From an uncultured Bacteroidales bacterium (GTDB taxonomy: Bacteria > Bacteroidota > Bacteroidia > Bacteroidales > P3): a stretch of DNA of 64,000 bases. Position numbers and translations under genes: made by a program. Positions 9,342 through 18,368 of the stretch are shown in pieces. Within the stretch, counting starts at the first letter, position 1; each line of letters starts with the position of its first letter. The DNA lies in contig ONBK01000001.1 of NCBI GenBank assembly GCA_900316055.1, forward strand, positions 248,001 through 312,000. Reading direction: 5' to 3'. A model generated the notes under the pieces. The model made no database searches. It was given only the letters and a program-made list of their open reading frames with translations, and was not told where the DNA came from.

Positions 9342-9375
9342 AAAACGCACATAATCCTCTGGTTATGTGCGTTTT
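9342..9375 (+). terminator. Terminator after valS
   Basis: A 13-bp perfect stem AAAACGCACATAA / TTATGTGCGTTTT with an 8-nt loop and a T-rich tail. Confidence 0.85.
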
Positions 9376-9425
9376 ATTGTTTTAATGAACCTATAACACA
9401 CTGATAATCAGTAGCAGCACAACAC

Positions 9426-9490
9426 CAACACCGTACTATCTCCGTACCATCACCGTACCATCTCCTACCCTGGTAGGAGATGATAGGGTG
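9426..9490. repeat. CCGTACCATC direct repeats ending in a hairpin
   Basis: Three near-copies of CCGTAC(C/T)ATC lead into a 10-bp inverted repeat ATCTCCTACC / GGTAGGAGAT. No gene lies in 9302-9583. A similar arrangement precedes the DUF6266 gene near 56960. Confidence 0.6.
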
Positions 9491-9537
9491 ATGGCTGGGG
9501 GTTGGGAGGGGGAAGGTGTGAGGTGGGGGTAAAGAAA

Positions 9538-9561
9538 AAGCCCGCCGGTGGGGGCGGGCTT
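9538..9561 (-). terminator. Terminator after the S9 peptidase gene
   Basis: AAGCCCGCC / GGCGGGCTT stem followed on the minus strand by a T-rich tract, 23 bp beyond the peptidase stop. Confidence 0.8.
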
Positions 9562-9583
9562 GGCCTATTGACGGGGGCCATGT

Positions 9584-11698
9584 TTATTTTTTCAAGTAGG
9601 TGTCGAACCAGTCGATGAAGTTACGATGCCAGAGGAGGCTGTTCTGGGGTTTGAGGACCCAGTGGGTCTCGTCGGGGAAGTAGAGGTAACGGCTGGGGAT
9701 GCGGCGCAGCTGGGCGGCGTTGTAGGCGGCCATGCCCTGCGAGGCCACGATGCGGAAGTCGAACTCGCTGTGGATAACGCAGATGGGGGTATTCCATTCT
9801 CCCACGAAGAGGTGGGGCGAGTTGGAGAAGCCTTTCTTGATCTTGGCGTTCTTCTCGCGCTCCCAGTAGGGACCGCCAATCTCCCAGTTCTCGAACCACA
9901 TCTCTTCGGTCTCGAGGTACTGTTGCTCGAAGTTGAACATGCCATTGTGCGCGAGGAAAGCCTTGAAGCGACGACCTTCGTTGTAGCCCTTCACGTCATG
10001 GTTGTGGCCGGCGAGCCAGTAGATGCTGTAGCCACCGAAGGAGGCGCCACAGGCGCCGATGCGCTCACGGTCAATCTGCTTGATATTGTCGGCAGCCCAG
10101 TCGGTGGCGGCCATGTAGTCCTGCATGCAGAGTCCACCATAGTCTCCGGAAATCTCCTCACACCACTCCGTACCGAATCCGGGAACACCACGACGGTTGG
10201 GAGCGATGATGAAGTAGCCGGCACCAGACATCACCTCGAAATTCCAACGGGTGCTCCAGAACTGGCTAACGATGCTCTGAGGACCTCCCTCACAGAAGAG
10301 CAAAGCAGGGTAAACCTTGGTGCTATCATAGTCGTAAGGATAGATGATCCATGTGAGCATATCCTTGCCGTCGACAGTCTTAATCCAGTGGGGTTCCACC
10401 TTGCCCATGCGGACCTGCGAAAGGACATCGTCATTGAAGGTGGAAAGTTTCGTACCCTCGACCTTGTCATCGCTGAGGTTGTAAGCATAGAGAGTGGCAG
10501 GATACTGCATAGAGACTTGCGAAGCGAAGATATTGCTGCCATTCATGGTGAAACTGTTCACATCGTGCTGGCCAGCGGAAATCTGACGGATCGCTTTGGT
10601 CTCGCGATTAAAGGCGAAAAGTTCAAGTGTGCCCTGATACATGACGACGGCGACGAGTTCCTTGTCATCATTGGTCCAGTAGATGTTGCTGACGCCATAG
10701 TCGAAGTTCTCGGTGAGGTCGACCTTTGTACCAGAGGCGAGATCCATCACCATAAGACGCAATTTGTCGGCCTCGTAGCCATCGCGTTCCATGCTCTCCC
10801 AAGCAATCATCTTGCCATCGTGACTGAACACAGGGTTCTGATCGTAGCCCATAATTCCCTCGGAGATATTGCGGGTTTCGCCAGTCTCGACATTATAAAG
10901 ATAGATGTCGCTGTTGGTGCTGTGAGCGTATTCGTAGCCGGTCTTCTTACGGCAGGTATAGGCGATAGTCTTGCTGTCGGGGCTATAGTTGTACTGCTCG
11001 GTGCCACCCCAAGGACGCATGGGAGTCTCGAAGGGTTCTCCCTCGAGGATATCCTTAGCCTTGTCCATCATAGCCTTGCCGTTCTCCACAGGGGCATAGT
11101 AGATGTGGGGGATTTCGTCCACCCAGTTGTCCCAATGGCGATACATAAGGTTCTCATTGATGCGGCCGGTGGTCTTGTCGAGACCCGCATACAATTTTTC
11201 GATATTCTCGGGACGCTCTACGGGGATGGTGCTGATGTAGACCAACGACTTGCCATCGGGAGCCACCTTAAAGCCCTCGAAGCCACGTGAACATTCAGCC
11301 ACGACACTCTCTTTCATGTCATTGACATTCATAGAGACAATCTGGGTATCACGGCAGAACATAAGGGTGTTCTGGTCGTACCACACGGGGCTGAACTCGC
11401 TGGCCGCAGTGGTGGTCAGGCGTGTAGCCTCGCCGCCTTTGGCCGGCATGAGATAAAGCTCGGTGTTGTTCTTGTTCTGCTCCATATCGGTGTAGCGCAG
11501 AGTGTAGACCACTTGGCTGCCATCGGGGCTGACAGCGTATTCGCTCATCACACCGAGGCTCCACATCACCTCGGGAGTGAAACGGCCGTCGACGACAGGA
11601 ACATTGGGTTTGCCAATCACCTCTTTCTCGGCTTCTTTCGTGCTACAGGCGGCCAGGCACAAAGAGGCCACCGCCATTGTCAGTAAGGTTTTCTTCAT
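9584..11698 (-). CDS. S9 family exopeptidase lipoprotein, DPP5-like
   Basis: Serine peptidase of the prolyl-oligopeptidase clan, 704 residues, resembling dipeptidyl-peptidase 5 of Porphyromonas. It has a lipoprotein signal (LCLAAC), an N-terminal beta-propeller (blade motifs such as YSPDSKTIAYTCRKK, FSHDGKMIAWES), and a C-terminal alpha/beta hydrolase domain. The catalytic triad reads Ser553 (GASFGG), Asp647 (HSEFDFR) and His679 (DETHWV). It would release dipeptides from oligopeptides in the periplasm. It is preceded on the same strand by another lipoprotein gene (12 bp gap). Confidence 0.9.
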   Translation of the reverse strand: MKKTLLTMAVASLCLAACSTKEAEKEVIGKPNVPVVDGRFTPEVMWSLGVMSEYAVSPDGSQVVYTLRYTDMEQNKNNTELYLMPAKGGEATRLTTTAASEFSPVWYDQNTLMFCRDTQIVSMNVNDMKESVVAECSRGFEGFKVAPDGKSLVYISTIPVERPENIEKLYAGLDKTTGRINENLMYRHWDNWVDEIPHIYYAPVENGKAMMDKAKDILEGEPFETPMRPWGGTEQYNYSPDSKTIAYTCRKKTGYEYAHSTNSDIYLYNVETGETRNISEGIMGYDQNPVFSHDGKMIAWESMERDGYEADKLRLMVMDLASGTKVDLTENFDYGVSNIYWTNDDKELVAVVMYQGTLELFAFNRETKAIRQISAGQHDVNSFTMNGSNIFASQVSMQYPATLYAYNLSDDKVEGTKLSTFNDDVLSQVRMGKVEPHWIKTVDGKDMLTWIIYPYDYDSTKVYPALLFCEGGPQSIVSQFWSTRWNFEVMSGAGYFIIAPNRRGVPGFGTEWCEEISGDYGGLCMQDYMAATDWAADNIKQIDRERIGACGASFGGYSIYWLAGHNHDVKGYNEGRRFKAFLAHNGMFNFEQQYLETEEMWFENWEIGGPYWEREKNAKIKKGFSNSPHLFVGEWNTPICVIHSEFDFRIVASQGMAAYNAAQLRRIPSRYLYFPDETHWVLKPQNSLLWHRNFIDWFDTYLKK

Positions 11699-11710
11699 AG
11701 ATATACTGTT

Positions 11711-12583
11711 TTATTTATTGTTTTCAGCATTCTCAAGCTTCTTCATCTCGCGGAAACTCATGGGTGAACGAACATCGATGCCGTAGAAGTTGAAACCTTC
11801 TGCACCGGGTTCGACGATGTCGATGTTCTCGATATCGGGAGGCAGCGCCTCGAAAATGAGGGAGTAGACGAGCATGTCGTAGCCTCCACGATTGTGGGCG
11901 AAGGGAGTGTACTCGGGATAGAGTGTAATGCCCTCGGCGGAACGCAGTTTGTAGTGCTTGCCGGTAGCATTGTCGCTAATATAAACATCCTTATTGATGG
12001 AGAGGCCTTTGTCATATAGGGGACGATGAGCCGGGGTGCGGTCACAATAGGAGAAATAGACGACGGTCTTGTCGCGTTCAATCTCAATCTTCTCAACGCT
12101 GACAACTCTGGCGAAGGGCGAGCGGCTCTTGACGAAGGGGAAATCGAACGAACGCGGCACACGGGGCTTCACAACATAGGTGGGGTCGGGAATCCGCTCG
12201 GCTGCTTCGGCTTTATCGCTCACACGCTCGAAATTGGAGTTGATACCATAACACTTCATTGAGGGGTTGAAATAAAAGATAATACTTCCCTGCGGACAAC
12301 CTTCCTCATGGGTGCGGGAGTTGCGCACGGTGTGACGGCTGAGGAGAACGGCAGCGCTGGTACCCTCGAGCGAGACTGAATTATAGACTATGCGGGTGCC
12401 ACCCTCATTGTCGCGCGCCGATGCATCGGGATAACCGAAATCACTGACAACGTCGTAGTACGACTTGCCCATGTAGATTTTCTCCAAATCGGGGTCGGCT
12501 GAAACAAAACGGCTGCTCCCACAACTCGCGAGCAGGAAGAAGGAGCCGACGATGAGGAGCATTCTCGTGTAGTTCTTTTTCAT
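11711..12583 (-). CDS. Lipoprotein of unknown function
   Basis: A 290-residue protein with a lipobox (LLASCGSS). Near the N-terminus, DLEKIYMGKSYYDVVSDFGYPDA resembles the short BamE/SmpA-like helix-turn segment seen in many envelope lipoproteins. The rest contains strand-rich regions (TVVYFSYCDRTPAHRPLY). Position upstream of the S9 peptidase suggests co-transcription but gives no function. Confidence 0.75.
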   Translation of the reverse strand: MKKNYTRMLLIVGSFFLLASCGSSRFVSADPDLEKIYMGKSYYDVVSDFGYPDASARDNEGGTRIVYNSVSLEGTSAAVLLSRHTVRNSRTHEEGCPQGSIIFYFNPSMKCYGINSNFERVSDKAEAAERIPDPTYVVKPRVPRSFDFPFVKSRSPFARVVSVEKIEIERDKTVVYFSYCDRTPAHRPLYDKGLSINKDVYISDNATGKHYKLRSAEGITLYPEYTPFAHNRGGYDMLVYSLIFEALPPDIENIDIVEPGAEGFNFYGIDVRSPMSFREMKKLENAENNK

Positions 12584-12624
12584 ATTATCAGATGTTTTTA
12601 TTTTTTCGATACTAAACGACGGTG

Positions 12625-13515
12625 TTAATTGCTACCCTTGGACAATTCGGTGACGAACGTGCCCAGTTTATAGAAGTTAAACTGCCTAAGCGAATAATCA
12701 TTGCCCGAAAGGAAACTTGCTTCCATTCTCTTTTGCCTGTGTTGGAAGAGGCTTCTCACAAGTCCTTGCAGATGCCACACGCGCACCACATTATAAGCAC
12801 GGAGCAGACGTACGGAGCGGCAGAATGCGGCATCCTCCTTCATGAATCCGTAGATTTGAACCAGACTACCGACACCCTCGACCGTTTTCTGCAGAAATTC
12901 CTCGTTGCTCTCCACATAGCCGTTAACAACAGCATTGTCAATATGTAGGATGGGGACATGCTGCTGCTCGAGACGGTAGCCAAAGAGGGTGTCCTCGTGG
13001 CCATACTGACTCAGGCGGGAATCAAAACCAATCTGTTCCATCACTCTGCGACGCACCATGAAATTGTTTGTCATGAACGAACGGTAGGGGTTCCTGCGGC
13101 GGACAGCGGCAGGCTGGCTTTCGACGCGTGTACCGTAGAGGTGACGCAGACGATGTTCGGGGTTGTCGCCGCGATTGTCATAGATGCGGCCACCGACGAT
13201 GACATCGACAGCATCGCTCATGTAATCGCGATAGGCCTTCAGAAAATTTTCAGGCACCAGCGAGTCGTTATCGAGGAAGAGGAGCCAGTCGCCCTGCGCA
13301 TGGTCGAGGAAGCGGTTGCGAACCCGTGCACGACCTACATTCTCTCCCAGCACGATATATTTTCCCATCTTCTCAATGGGGCGGTTGTGTTCGATAAATT
13401 CCGTCGTCGAGCCGTCGTCGATGCACACCAACTCCACCTCTGCGTCCTGCGCAACAATGCTTTCCGCCAACGGCAGAACGTCATAGTTATGGATGGGTAT
13501 GCAGACAGAAATCAT
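12625..13515 (-). CDS. Family 2 glycosyltransferase
   Basis: A 296-residue GT-A fold enzyme. The N-terminus MISVCIPIHNYD, the nucleotide-binding VCIDDGST and the DxD-type metal site LLFLDNDSLVP are typical of GT2. There is no membrane segment, so it acts in the cytoplasm on an unknown acceptor, presumably an envelope glycan. It lies 12 bp downstream of the PhnP-like gene and may belong to the same transcript. Confidence 0.88.
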   Translation of the reverse strand: MISVCIPIHNYDVLPLAESIVAQDAEVELVCIDDGSTTEFIEHNRPIEKMGKYIVLGENVGRARVRNRFLDHAQGDWLLFLDNDSLVPENFLKAYRDYMSDAVDVIVGGRIYDNRGDNPEHRLRHLYGTRVESQPAAVRRRNPYRSFMTNNFMVRRRVMEQIGFDSRLSQYGHEDTLFGYRLEQQHVPILHIDNAVVNGYVESNEEFLQKTVEGVGSLVQIYGFMKEDAAFCRSVRLLRAYNVVRVWHLQGLVRSLFQHRQKRMEASFLSGNDYSLRQFNFYKLGTFVTELSKGSN

Positions 13516-13527
13516 TTCAGATAAGAG

Positions 13528-14295
13528 TTAGTTTATATCGATTTGGAGGTTGTCGTAGGCCTGGTGGACTCCATCGGGGAGTTCTTTCTCCACCTCGGAA
13601 TGCAGCCCCATCTCGTGACTGATATGGGTGATATAGGATTGCTTCGGTTGAATCTGTCCGATGACCTCAAGGGCTTCGGGCAAGGAGTAATGGGAGAAAT
13701 GCTTGGTTTTCCGCAGCGCATTGATAACCAATATTTCGACACCCTTCAGTTTCTCCATCTCGGAGGGAGCTATGTAGTTGGCATCGGTGATGTAGGCAAA
13801 ATTGCGGATGCGGTAGCCGAGAATAGGGAGATCCTTGTGCATCGCACGGATGGGCATCACCGTCTCCCCGGCAGCAAGGAACGGTTCTGCGCCCACCTCG
13901 TGGAGGTCAGCCTCGGGGAGACCGGGAAACTGGTGGTTTTCGAAGATATATCGATAGTCGCGCAAGAGTGCCGTTTTCGCCTCGTTATTGAGGTAGACAT
14001 TCATCTTGCTGTGCTGCACATAGTTGAACGAGCGTATGTCGTCCAATCCTCCCACATGGTCGCGATGGGCGTGGGTAATGAGGATAGCGTCGAGATGTTC
14101 GACACTGTGATGCAGCATCTGCTGACGGAAGTCGGGACCGATATCGAAAAGTATATTACTATTATTATCAGTGGTCAGCAAAGCAGAGGTACGAAGACGA
14201 GTGTCCCGCTCGTCTGACGAGCGGCACACATTGCAGTGGCAGGCAATCACCGGCACACCTTGCGAGGTTCCCGTACCTAAAAAAGTCAGTCTCAC
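13528..14295 (-). CDS. PhnP-like metallo-beta-lactamase-fold hydrolase
   Basis: A 255-residue MBL-fold protein. The metal motif HAHRDH is at residues 75-80, and the N-terminal LGTGTSQGVPVIACHCNVC, with a cysteine/histidine cluster, resembles PhnP/phosphoribosyl cyclic phosphodiesterases. No phn genes are near, so the substrate is uncertain. The start overlaps the stop of the response-regulator gene by ATGA, implying translational coupling. Confidence 0.85.
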   Translation of the reverse strand: MRLTFLGTGTSQGVPVIACHCNVCRSSDERDTRLRTSALLTTDNNSNILFDIGPDFRQQMLHHSVEHLDAILITHAHRDHVGGLDDIRSFNYVQHSKMNVYLNNEAKTALLRDYRYIFENHQFPGLPEADLHEVGAEPFLAAGETVMPIRAMHKDLPILGYRIRNFAYITDANYIAPSEMEKLKGVEILVINALRKTKHFSHYSLPEALEVIGQIQPKQSYITHISHEMGLHSEVEKELPDGVHQAYDNLQIDIN

Positions 14296-14987
14296 TGTTC
14301 TTTATGCGTCAGCTTAAAGCCGACACCATGCACGTTGACAATTTCCACCGTCGGATCGGCTTTGAGGTATTTACGAAGTTTGGTAATATAGACATCCATG
14401 CTGCGGGCAGCGAAGTAGCTGTCGTCCTTCCAAATCTTCTGAAGGGTGGTGTTACGGTCTACCAACTGATTGAAGTTGACTGCAAAAATGCGCAGCAGAT
14501 CGCACTCCTTGGCGGTAAGACGCTGCACTTCTTCACCGATGGTGAGGGTCTGATGGATATAGTCGAAGGTAAAGTTACCAATTTTGAAGACATTCTTGTC
14601 GGGACGGTCTTCGTTGAAGCTACGACGCATGGTAGCGTTGAGACGTGCCAAAAGTTCCTCCATGGAGAAAGGCTTGGTGATATAGTCGTCGGCACCGACC
14701 TCAAAGCCCTTCAGCTTGTCCTCCTCAAGATTCTTGGCAGTAAGGAAGATGATAGGCACTTTTTTGTCGACCTTTCTAATCTCCTTGGCCACAGTGAAGC
14801 CATCTTTCTGGGGCATCATGACATCGAGGATACAGGCATCTACATCTTCGGTATCAAACTGAGCGATAGCATCTTCTCCATCCTTGGCCCACACAACGGT
14901 GTAGCCCTTTTGGGTGAGATAAGCTTTGAGAATCGTTCCCAGGTTGGGATCGTCTTCAGCAACCAAAAGTTTAATTCCAAGATTCAT
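14292..14987 (-). CDS. rprY: OmpR-family response regulator, RprY-like
   Basis: A 231-residue regulator with receiver domain (phospho-acceptor Asp55 in CILDVMMP, conserved Lys105 in ITKPF) and a C-terminal winged helix (LTAKECDLLRIF, RSMDVYITKLRKYL, VHGVGFKL). It resembles Bacteroides RprY. No sensor kinase lies beside it in this window, so it is an orphan here. It leads a short transcript with the PhnP-like and glycosyltransferase genes. The symbol is by similarity only. Confidence 0.85.
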   Translation of the reverse strand: MNLGIKLLVAEDDPNLGTILKAYLTQKGYTVVWAKDGEDAIAQFDTEDVDACILDVMMPQKDGFTVAKEIRKVDKKVPIIFLTAKNLEEDKLKGFEVGADDYITKPFSMEELLARLNATMRRSFNEDRPDKNVFKIGNFTFDYIHQTLTIGEEVQRLTAKECDLLRIFAVNFNQLVDRNTTLQKIWKDDSYFAARSMDVYITKLRKYLKADPTVEIVNVHGVGFKLTHKEQ

Positions 14988-15096
14988 AATATAAAAGGTT
15001 TATGCTTTTTTCGACAATAATGTTATCTTTTCCTATTTGGTATTAACATAACTACAAAAATTGCATTTTATTGCATTTTAAGTTAATTTTTTTATG

Positions 15097-16233
15097 TTAA
15101 TTTATCAGACTAGACTGATTTATAGGTATGTGGAAGTTTCGATTCCATGCATCTTGAAGCGCCTCAACGGTGAGGAATCCCGAACGATGGGCCAAACGGA
15201 CAAGGGTGTCGGGGTCATCGACATCGGCATGTTCCGCCACGATGATAGAGACTGCATGCTGAACACGCAAAGCATCGATATAGTCGCCGAAGGGAATACC
15301 GTGATAGCGATGGATGGTGTCGATAACGTCATCCTCTGAGGTGTGGAGATGCTCTGCGAGCATAAAGACCGAAAAGTCGGGATTGAGGAATGCCTGTTCT
15401 TTCTCGACATATTCCTCCAACTGACGAATCAAATAAGAGGAATCCTTACGGCTTCGGGAGCGAGTAGGCAATCGTTCGGCACCGTTGTTAATCATATAGA
15501 CGGAACGACCGATATAGAAGAGGAGAATTGCCGACGGGAGACAGTAGGTAAAATAGAACCAAAATATATAGCGAGGTTCAAAGACTCGGGTAAACTGTCC
15601 CGTGGAGAGAATGAGTATTCCCATGTTGGCGGCGATATAAATACCTTTGAGGTTGAGATTTTGGAAGCGGTCGGAGGTGTAGTATTCTGCGTTGATACGT
15701 TTGAAATGGACAAACTGGCGGATACTGGTGATGAGGATAAACAAAGCCTCGAAGATGAACACTCCCCAAAAGAGGTAGAAATTGACGAAGACGATGAGGT
15801 TGTAGCGCCAACTGTTCGGGAAGAACATCCAGGTCAATCCCTCGAGTCCACGTGCAGCCCATAGAAGGTACATATCAGCTCCGCCGATGATGACAGAGAG
15901 AATCATGAGTGCGATGCAGATGATCGAAGGGAGGAAGAATGCGCGAATAGAGAGCGGCCGAGCCTGTGGCTGAGTGAGAACAGTAAGGGCGATGTGAATC
16001 ACGGGGGGAGTGACGAGAATAATAACAAAGAAAAGAATCATCAGGATGTACTCTCCCATCAAGAAAGTACTGAAGAGGGCGCCGAGCAGGAAAAAAGTAA
16101 ATGCCAGCATCGACATGGCCAGCATCATCAGCCATTGCGCATTGAGGACACGGCGTTTGAAAAGGAGGGTGGCAAGCGGCCAAAAGAGGGTGACGAGGCC
16201 GAGAATGTTGAGTCCGATGGAAACGGGAGTCAT
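15097..16233 (-). CDS. Multi-spanning membrane protein with AraC-like C-terminus
   Basis: A 378-residue protein with about seven hydrophobic segments in residues 1-260, then a soluble tail (EKEQAFLNPDFSVFMLAEHLHTSEDDVIDTIHRY...) laid out like an AraC-type helix-turn-helix, with the second half (VRLAHRSGFLTVEALQDAWN) resembling its second HTH. Membrane-anchored AraC regulators of this type occur in Bacteroidota. The next gene upstream encodes a related membrane module without the DNA-binding tail. Confidence 0.7.
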   Translation of the reverse strand: MTPVSIGLNILGLVTLFWPLATLLFKRRVLNAQWLMMLAMSMLAFTFFLLGALFSTFLMGEYILMILFFVIILVTPPVIHIALTVLTQPQARPLSIRAFFLPSIICIALMILSVIIGGADMYLLWAARGLEGLTWMFFPNSWRYNLIVFVNFYLFWGVFIFEALFILITSIRQFVHFKRINAEYYTSDRFQNLNLKGIYIAANMGILILSTGQFTRVFEPRYIFWFYFTYCLPSAILLFYIGRSVYMINNGAERLPTRSRSRKDSSYLIRQLEEYVEKEQAFLNPDFSVFMLAEHLHTSEDDVIDTIHRYHGIPFGDYIDALRVQHAVSIIVAEHADVDDPDTLVRLAHRSGFLTVEALQDAWNRNFHIPINQSSLIN

Positions 16234-16235
16234 TT

Positions 16236-16264
16236 TAGTTAAGAGTTTAGAATTAAGAGTTAAG
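16236..16264. repeat. AGTTAAGAGTTTAGAATTAAGAG-type spacer repeat
   Basis: Short tandem, roughly 7-bp repeat (variants of AATTAAG/AGTTTAG) filling the gap between the two membrane-protein genes. Confidence 0.6.
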
Positions 16265-17068
16265 CTTTTTTTCTTCCTGTTCTTTGTTCCTTATATAGTC
16301 GGCGAGGAAGCGTGCATCATAGTTGTAGCGGTAGGCGAAACGTCCTGTCATGTATTGTATCACCGTCAGCATAAGGGCGCAAAGGATGAGCCAATATTTA
16401 TAGTAGGGCGGTCGATAGGCGATGAGGTAGATAGAGAACATGATAAACGGGAGGAAGACCCAAGTGATAACAACAATTTCACGGATGTTGAGTTTCGGCA
16501 TATTGAGTCCCTTCGCATAGTAGCTGTCGAAACGCTGCTTGTAGAGACGAACTTTCCGTTCGCTCAAGAAGAGCAAGGTAACGCCCATGATGATAGTGAG
16601 TAGCGGGAACACTATCTGGTTCCACAGTATCATGAAGTTGTAGGCTATATCATTAGGATGCCAAGGGATGCGTCCATTCTCAGCAACATCCAGACACATG
16701 GCCTGATAGCGGCTGGGATGCATCCCGAACGCTCCAATAACAAGTCCGATGGTGAAAAGGATGGGGATAAGAAAGACATGCCTCTGTTTGAGGTTAGCGC
16801 CACGGGGTTCGGTGAGCGAACAGATGCTGATATAATACAGAGGAAAGCAGAATACTACGGTTACCTCAAGTAAAAAGTCATAAATGAAGAGCCTCTCCAC
16901 ATGCCCACGGAAGTAGATGCCTGCAACGGTGATAGCGAAGGCTTCAAAGATAAGCGAAAGAGTGAAGAGCACCTGCGCCTGAGTCGGACGCTTCTTGGTG
17001 AGGATGATGATGAGCGCCCACGCTATCGACACTATGGCCGGCAGAAACAATATGTAGCTCCACTTCAT
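16253..17068 (-). CDS. Multi-spanning membrane protein, relative of the neighbouring sensor module
   Basis: A 271-residue protein with about seven transmembrane helices (for example YILFLPAIVSIAWALIIIL, VTVVFCFPLYYISICSL) and a short basic C-terminal tail (RNKEQEEKKLNS). Helix layout and size match the membrane half of the next gene, suggesting duplication or a two-protein membrane complex. No enzymatic motif is seen. The last codons lie in a repeat-like sequence. Confidence 0.65.
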   Translation of the reverse strand: MKWSYILFLPAIVSIAWALIIILTKKRPTQAQVLFTLSLIFEAFAITVAGIYFRGHVERLFIYDFLLEVTVVFCFPLYYISICSLTEPRGANLKQRHVFLIPILFTIGLVIGAFGMHPSRYQAMCLDVAENGRIPWHPNDIAYNFMILWNQIVFPLLTIIMGVTLLFLSERKVRLYKQRFDSYYAKGLNMPKLNIREIVVITWVFLPFIMFSIYLIAYRPPYYKYWLILCALMLTVIQYMTGRFAYRYNYDARFLADYIRNKEQEEKKLNS

Positions 17069-17070
17069 AA

Positions 17071-17102
17071 GATGGGTTATGGGTTATAGGTTATGGGTTA
17101 TA
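17071..17102. repeat. GGTTATG heptamer array
   Basis: Four copies of GGTTATG/GGTTATA in tandem between the membrane-protein gene and ispG; the last copy supplies the ispG stop codon region. Confidence 0.8.
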
Positions 17103-18234
17103 GAGTCTTTCGGTCGTTTTCGATGAAACGTACAAGCTCGTCGACGGCGTCGCGTTGGTCGATGTCGCGCTTGACGATTTCGCGTCCTTTATATAATGTT
17201 ATCTTGCCGCGGCCGGAACCGACGTAGCCGTAGTCGGCGTCGGCCATCTCGCCGGGACCGTTGACGATGCAACCCATGACGCCGATCTTCACGCCGACGA
17301 GGTGCTTCGTCTTTTCTTTTATCTCACGCAACGCCGTTTGTATGTCGTACTGCGTGCGGCCGCAGGAGGGGCAGGCGATGTATTCGGGCTGTGTGATGCG
17401 GGCGCCGACGGCCTGCAGGATGTCGTAGGCAATGGGCATCTCAGCCTCGGGGTCTTCGGTGAGGCTGACGCGCACGGTGTCGCCGATGCCGTCGAGCAGC
17501 AAGGCGCCGATGCCGGCGGCTGATTTGAGGCGGCCCTGCATGCCGTCGCCCGCTTCGGTGACGCCCAAATGAATCGGGTAATCCATGCCGAGGGCTTTCA
17601 TCTTCTGCACGAAGAGGCGAGTGCTCTCCACCATCACCTTCACATTGCTGGCCTTCATCGAGAAGACGAGGTCGTGGTAGTCCTGTTCACGGCACACTTG
17701 TGCGAACTCGATGGCGCTCTGGGCCATGCCTTCGGGTGTGTTGCCGTAGCGGCTCATGATGCGCTCCGAGAGCGAGCCGTGATTGGTGCCGATACGCATA
17801 GCGGTGTGATGAGCCTTGCATATCTCTATCAGTGAGGACATCCTCTCCCCTATCCGCTGAAGCTCGTCGTTGTATTCCTGCTCGGTGAACTCCAGCTTGC
17901 CGGTATTCCTATCCGTATAGTTACCGGGATTGACGCGCACCTTCTCCACCAACGTGGCGGCCACCTCGGCGGCCTTGGGGTTGAAGTGGATGTCGGCCAC
18001 CAGCGGCACGTCGCAGCCGCGCTTCAGCAGCTCGTCCTTGATGCGGCCGAGATTCTCGGCGGCGCGGACGTCAGGCGCCGTGATGCGAACCAGTTCGCAG
18101 CCGGCCTCGACCATGCGCAGCGCCTGCGCGACGGTAGCCTGCGTGTCCATCGTATCGGTGTTGGTCATGCTCTGCACCCTTATCGGCGCACCGCCGCCAA
18201 GGGTGAGGTTTCCTATCTTGATTTGTCTGCTCAT
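17098..18234 (-). CDS. ispG: 4-hydroxy-3-methylbut-2-enyl diphosphate synthase, short form
   Basis: Penultimate enzyme of the MEP isoprenoid pathway. The 378-residue protein has the N-terminal TIM-barrel (GAPIRVQSMTNTDT, LVADIHFNP, RIGTNHGSLS) and the C-terminal [4Fe-4S] domain (CPSCGRTQYD and GCIVNGPGEMADADYGYVG). Its sequence style matches the three-domain plant/Chlamydia/Bacteroidales IspG, but the central insert domain (~200-250 residues) is absent, so the barrel joins the iron-sulfur domain directly. Confidence 0.93.
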   Translation of the reverse strand: MSRQIKIGNLTLGGGAPIRVQSMTNTDTMDTQATVAQALRMVEAGCELVRITAPDVRAAENLGRIKDELLKRGCDVPLVADIHFNPKAAEVAATLVEKVRVNPGNYTDRNTGKLEFTEQEYNDELQRIGERMSSLIEICKAHHTAMRIGTNHGSLSERIMSRYGNTPEGMAQSAIEFAQVCREQDYHDLVFSMKASNVKVMVESTRLFVQKMKALGMDYPIHLGVTEAGDGMQGRLKSAAGIGALLLDGIGDTVRVSLTEDPEAEMPIAYDILQAVGARITQPEYIACPSCGRTQYDIQTALREIKEKTKHLVGVKIGVMGCIVNGPGEMADADYGYVGSGRGKITLYKGREIVKRDIDQRDAVDELVRFIENDRKTL

Positions 18235-18368
18235 AGAGTTATTGGTTTATTGTACCTTCTCGTAGGTAAGCCATATGCTGCTGTATGAACTTCTAAACTT
18301 AAAATGTGTCGCATCGGGAACCTGCAAATCATATTTATCAGCCCTACTTCCTGACGAGATAAGATACG

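Noticed and set aside
9426-9490. Possible small CRISPR or iteron array
   Set aside because: Only three 10-bp repeats with short identical gaps, and no cas or rep genes.
9626-11290. 554-codon open frame antisense to the S9 peptidase
   Set aside because: Shadow frame; the triad and lipobox are on the minus strand.
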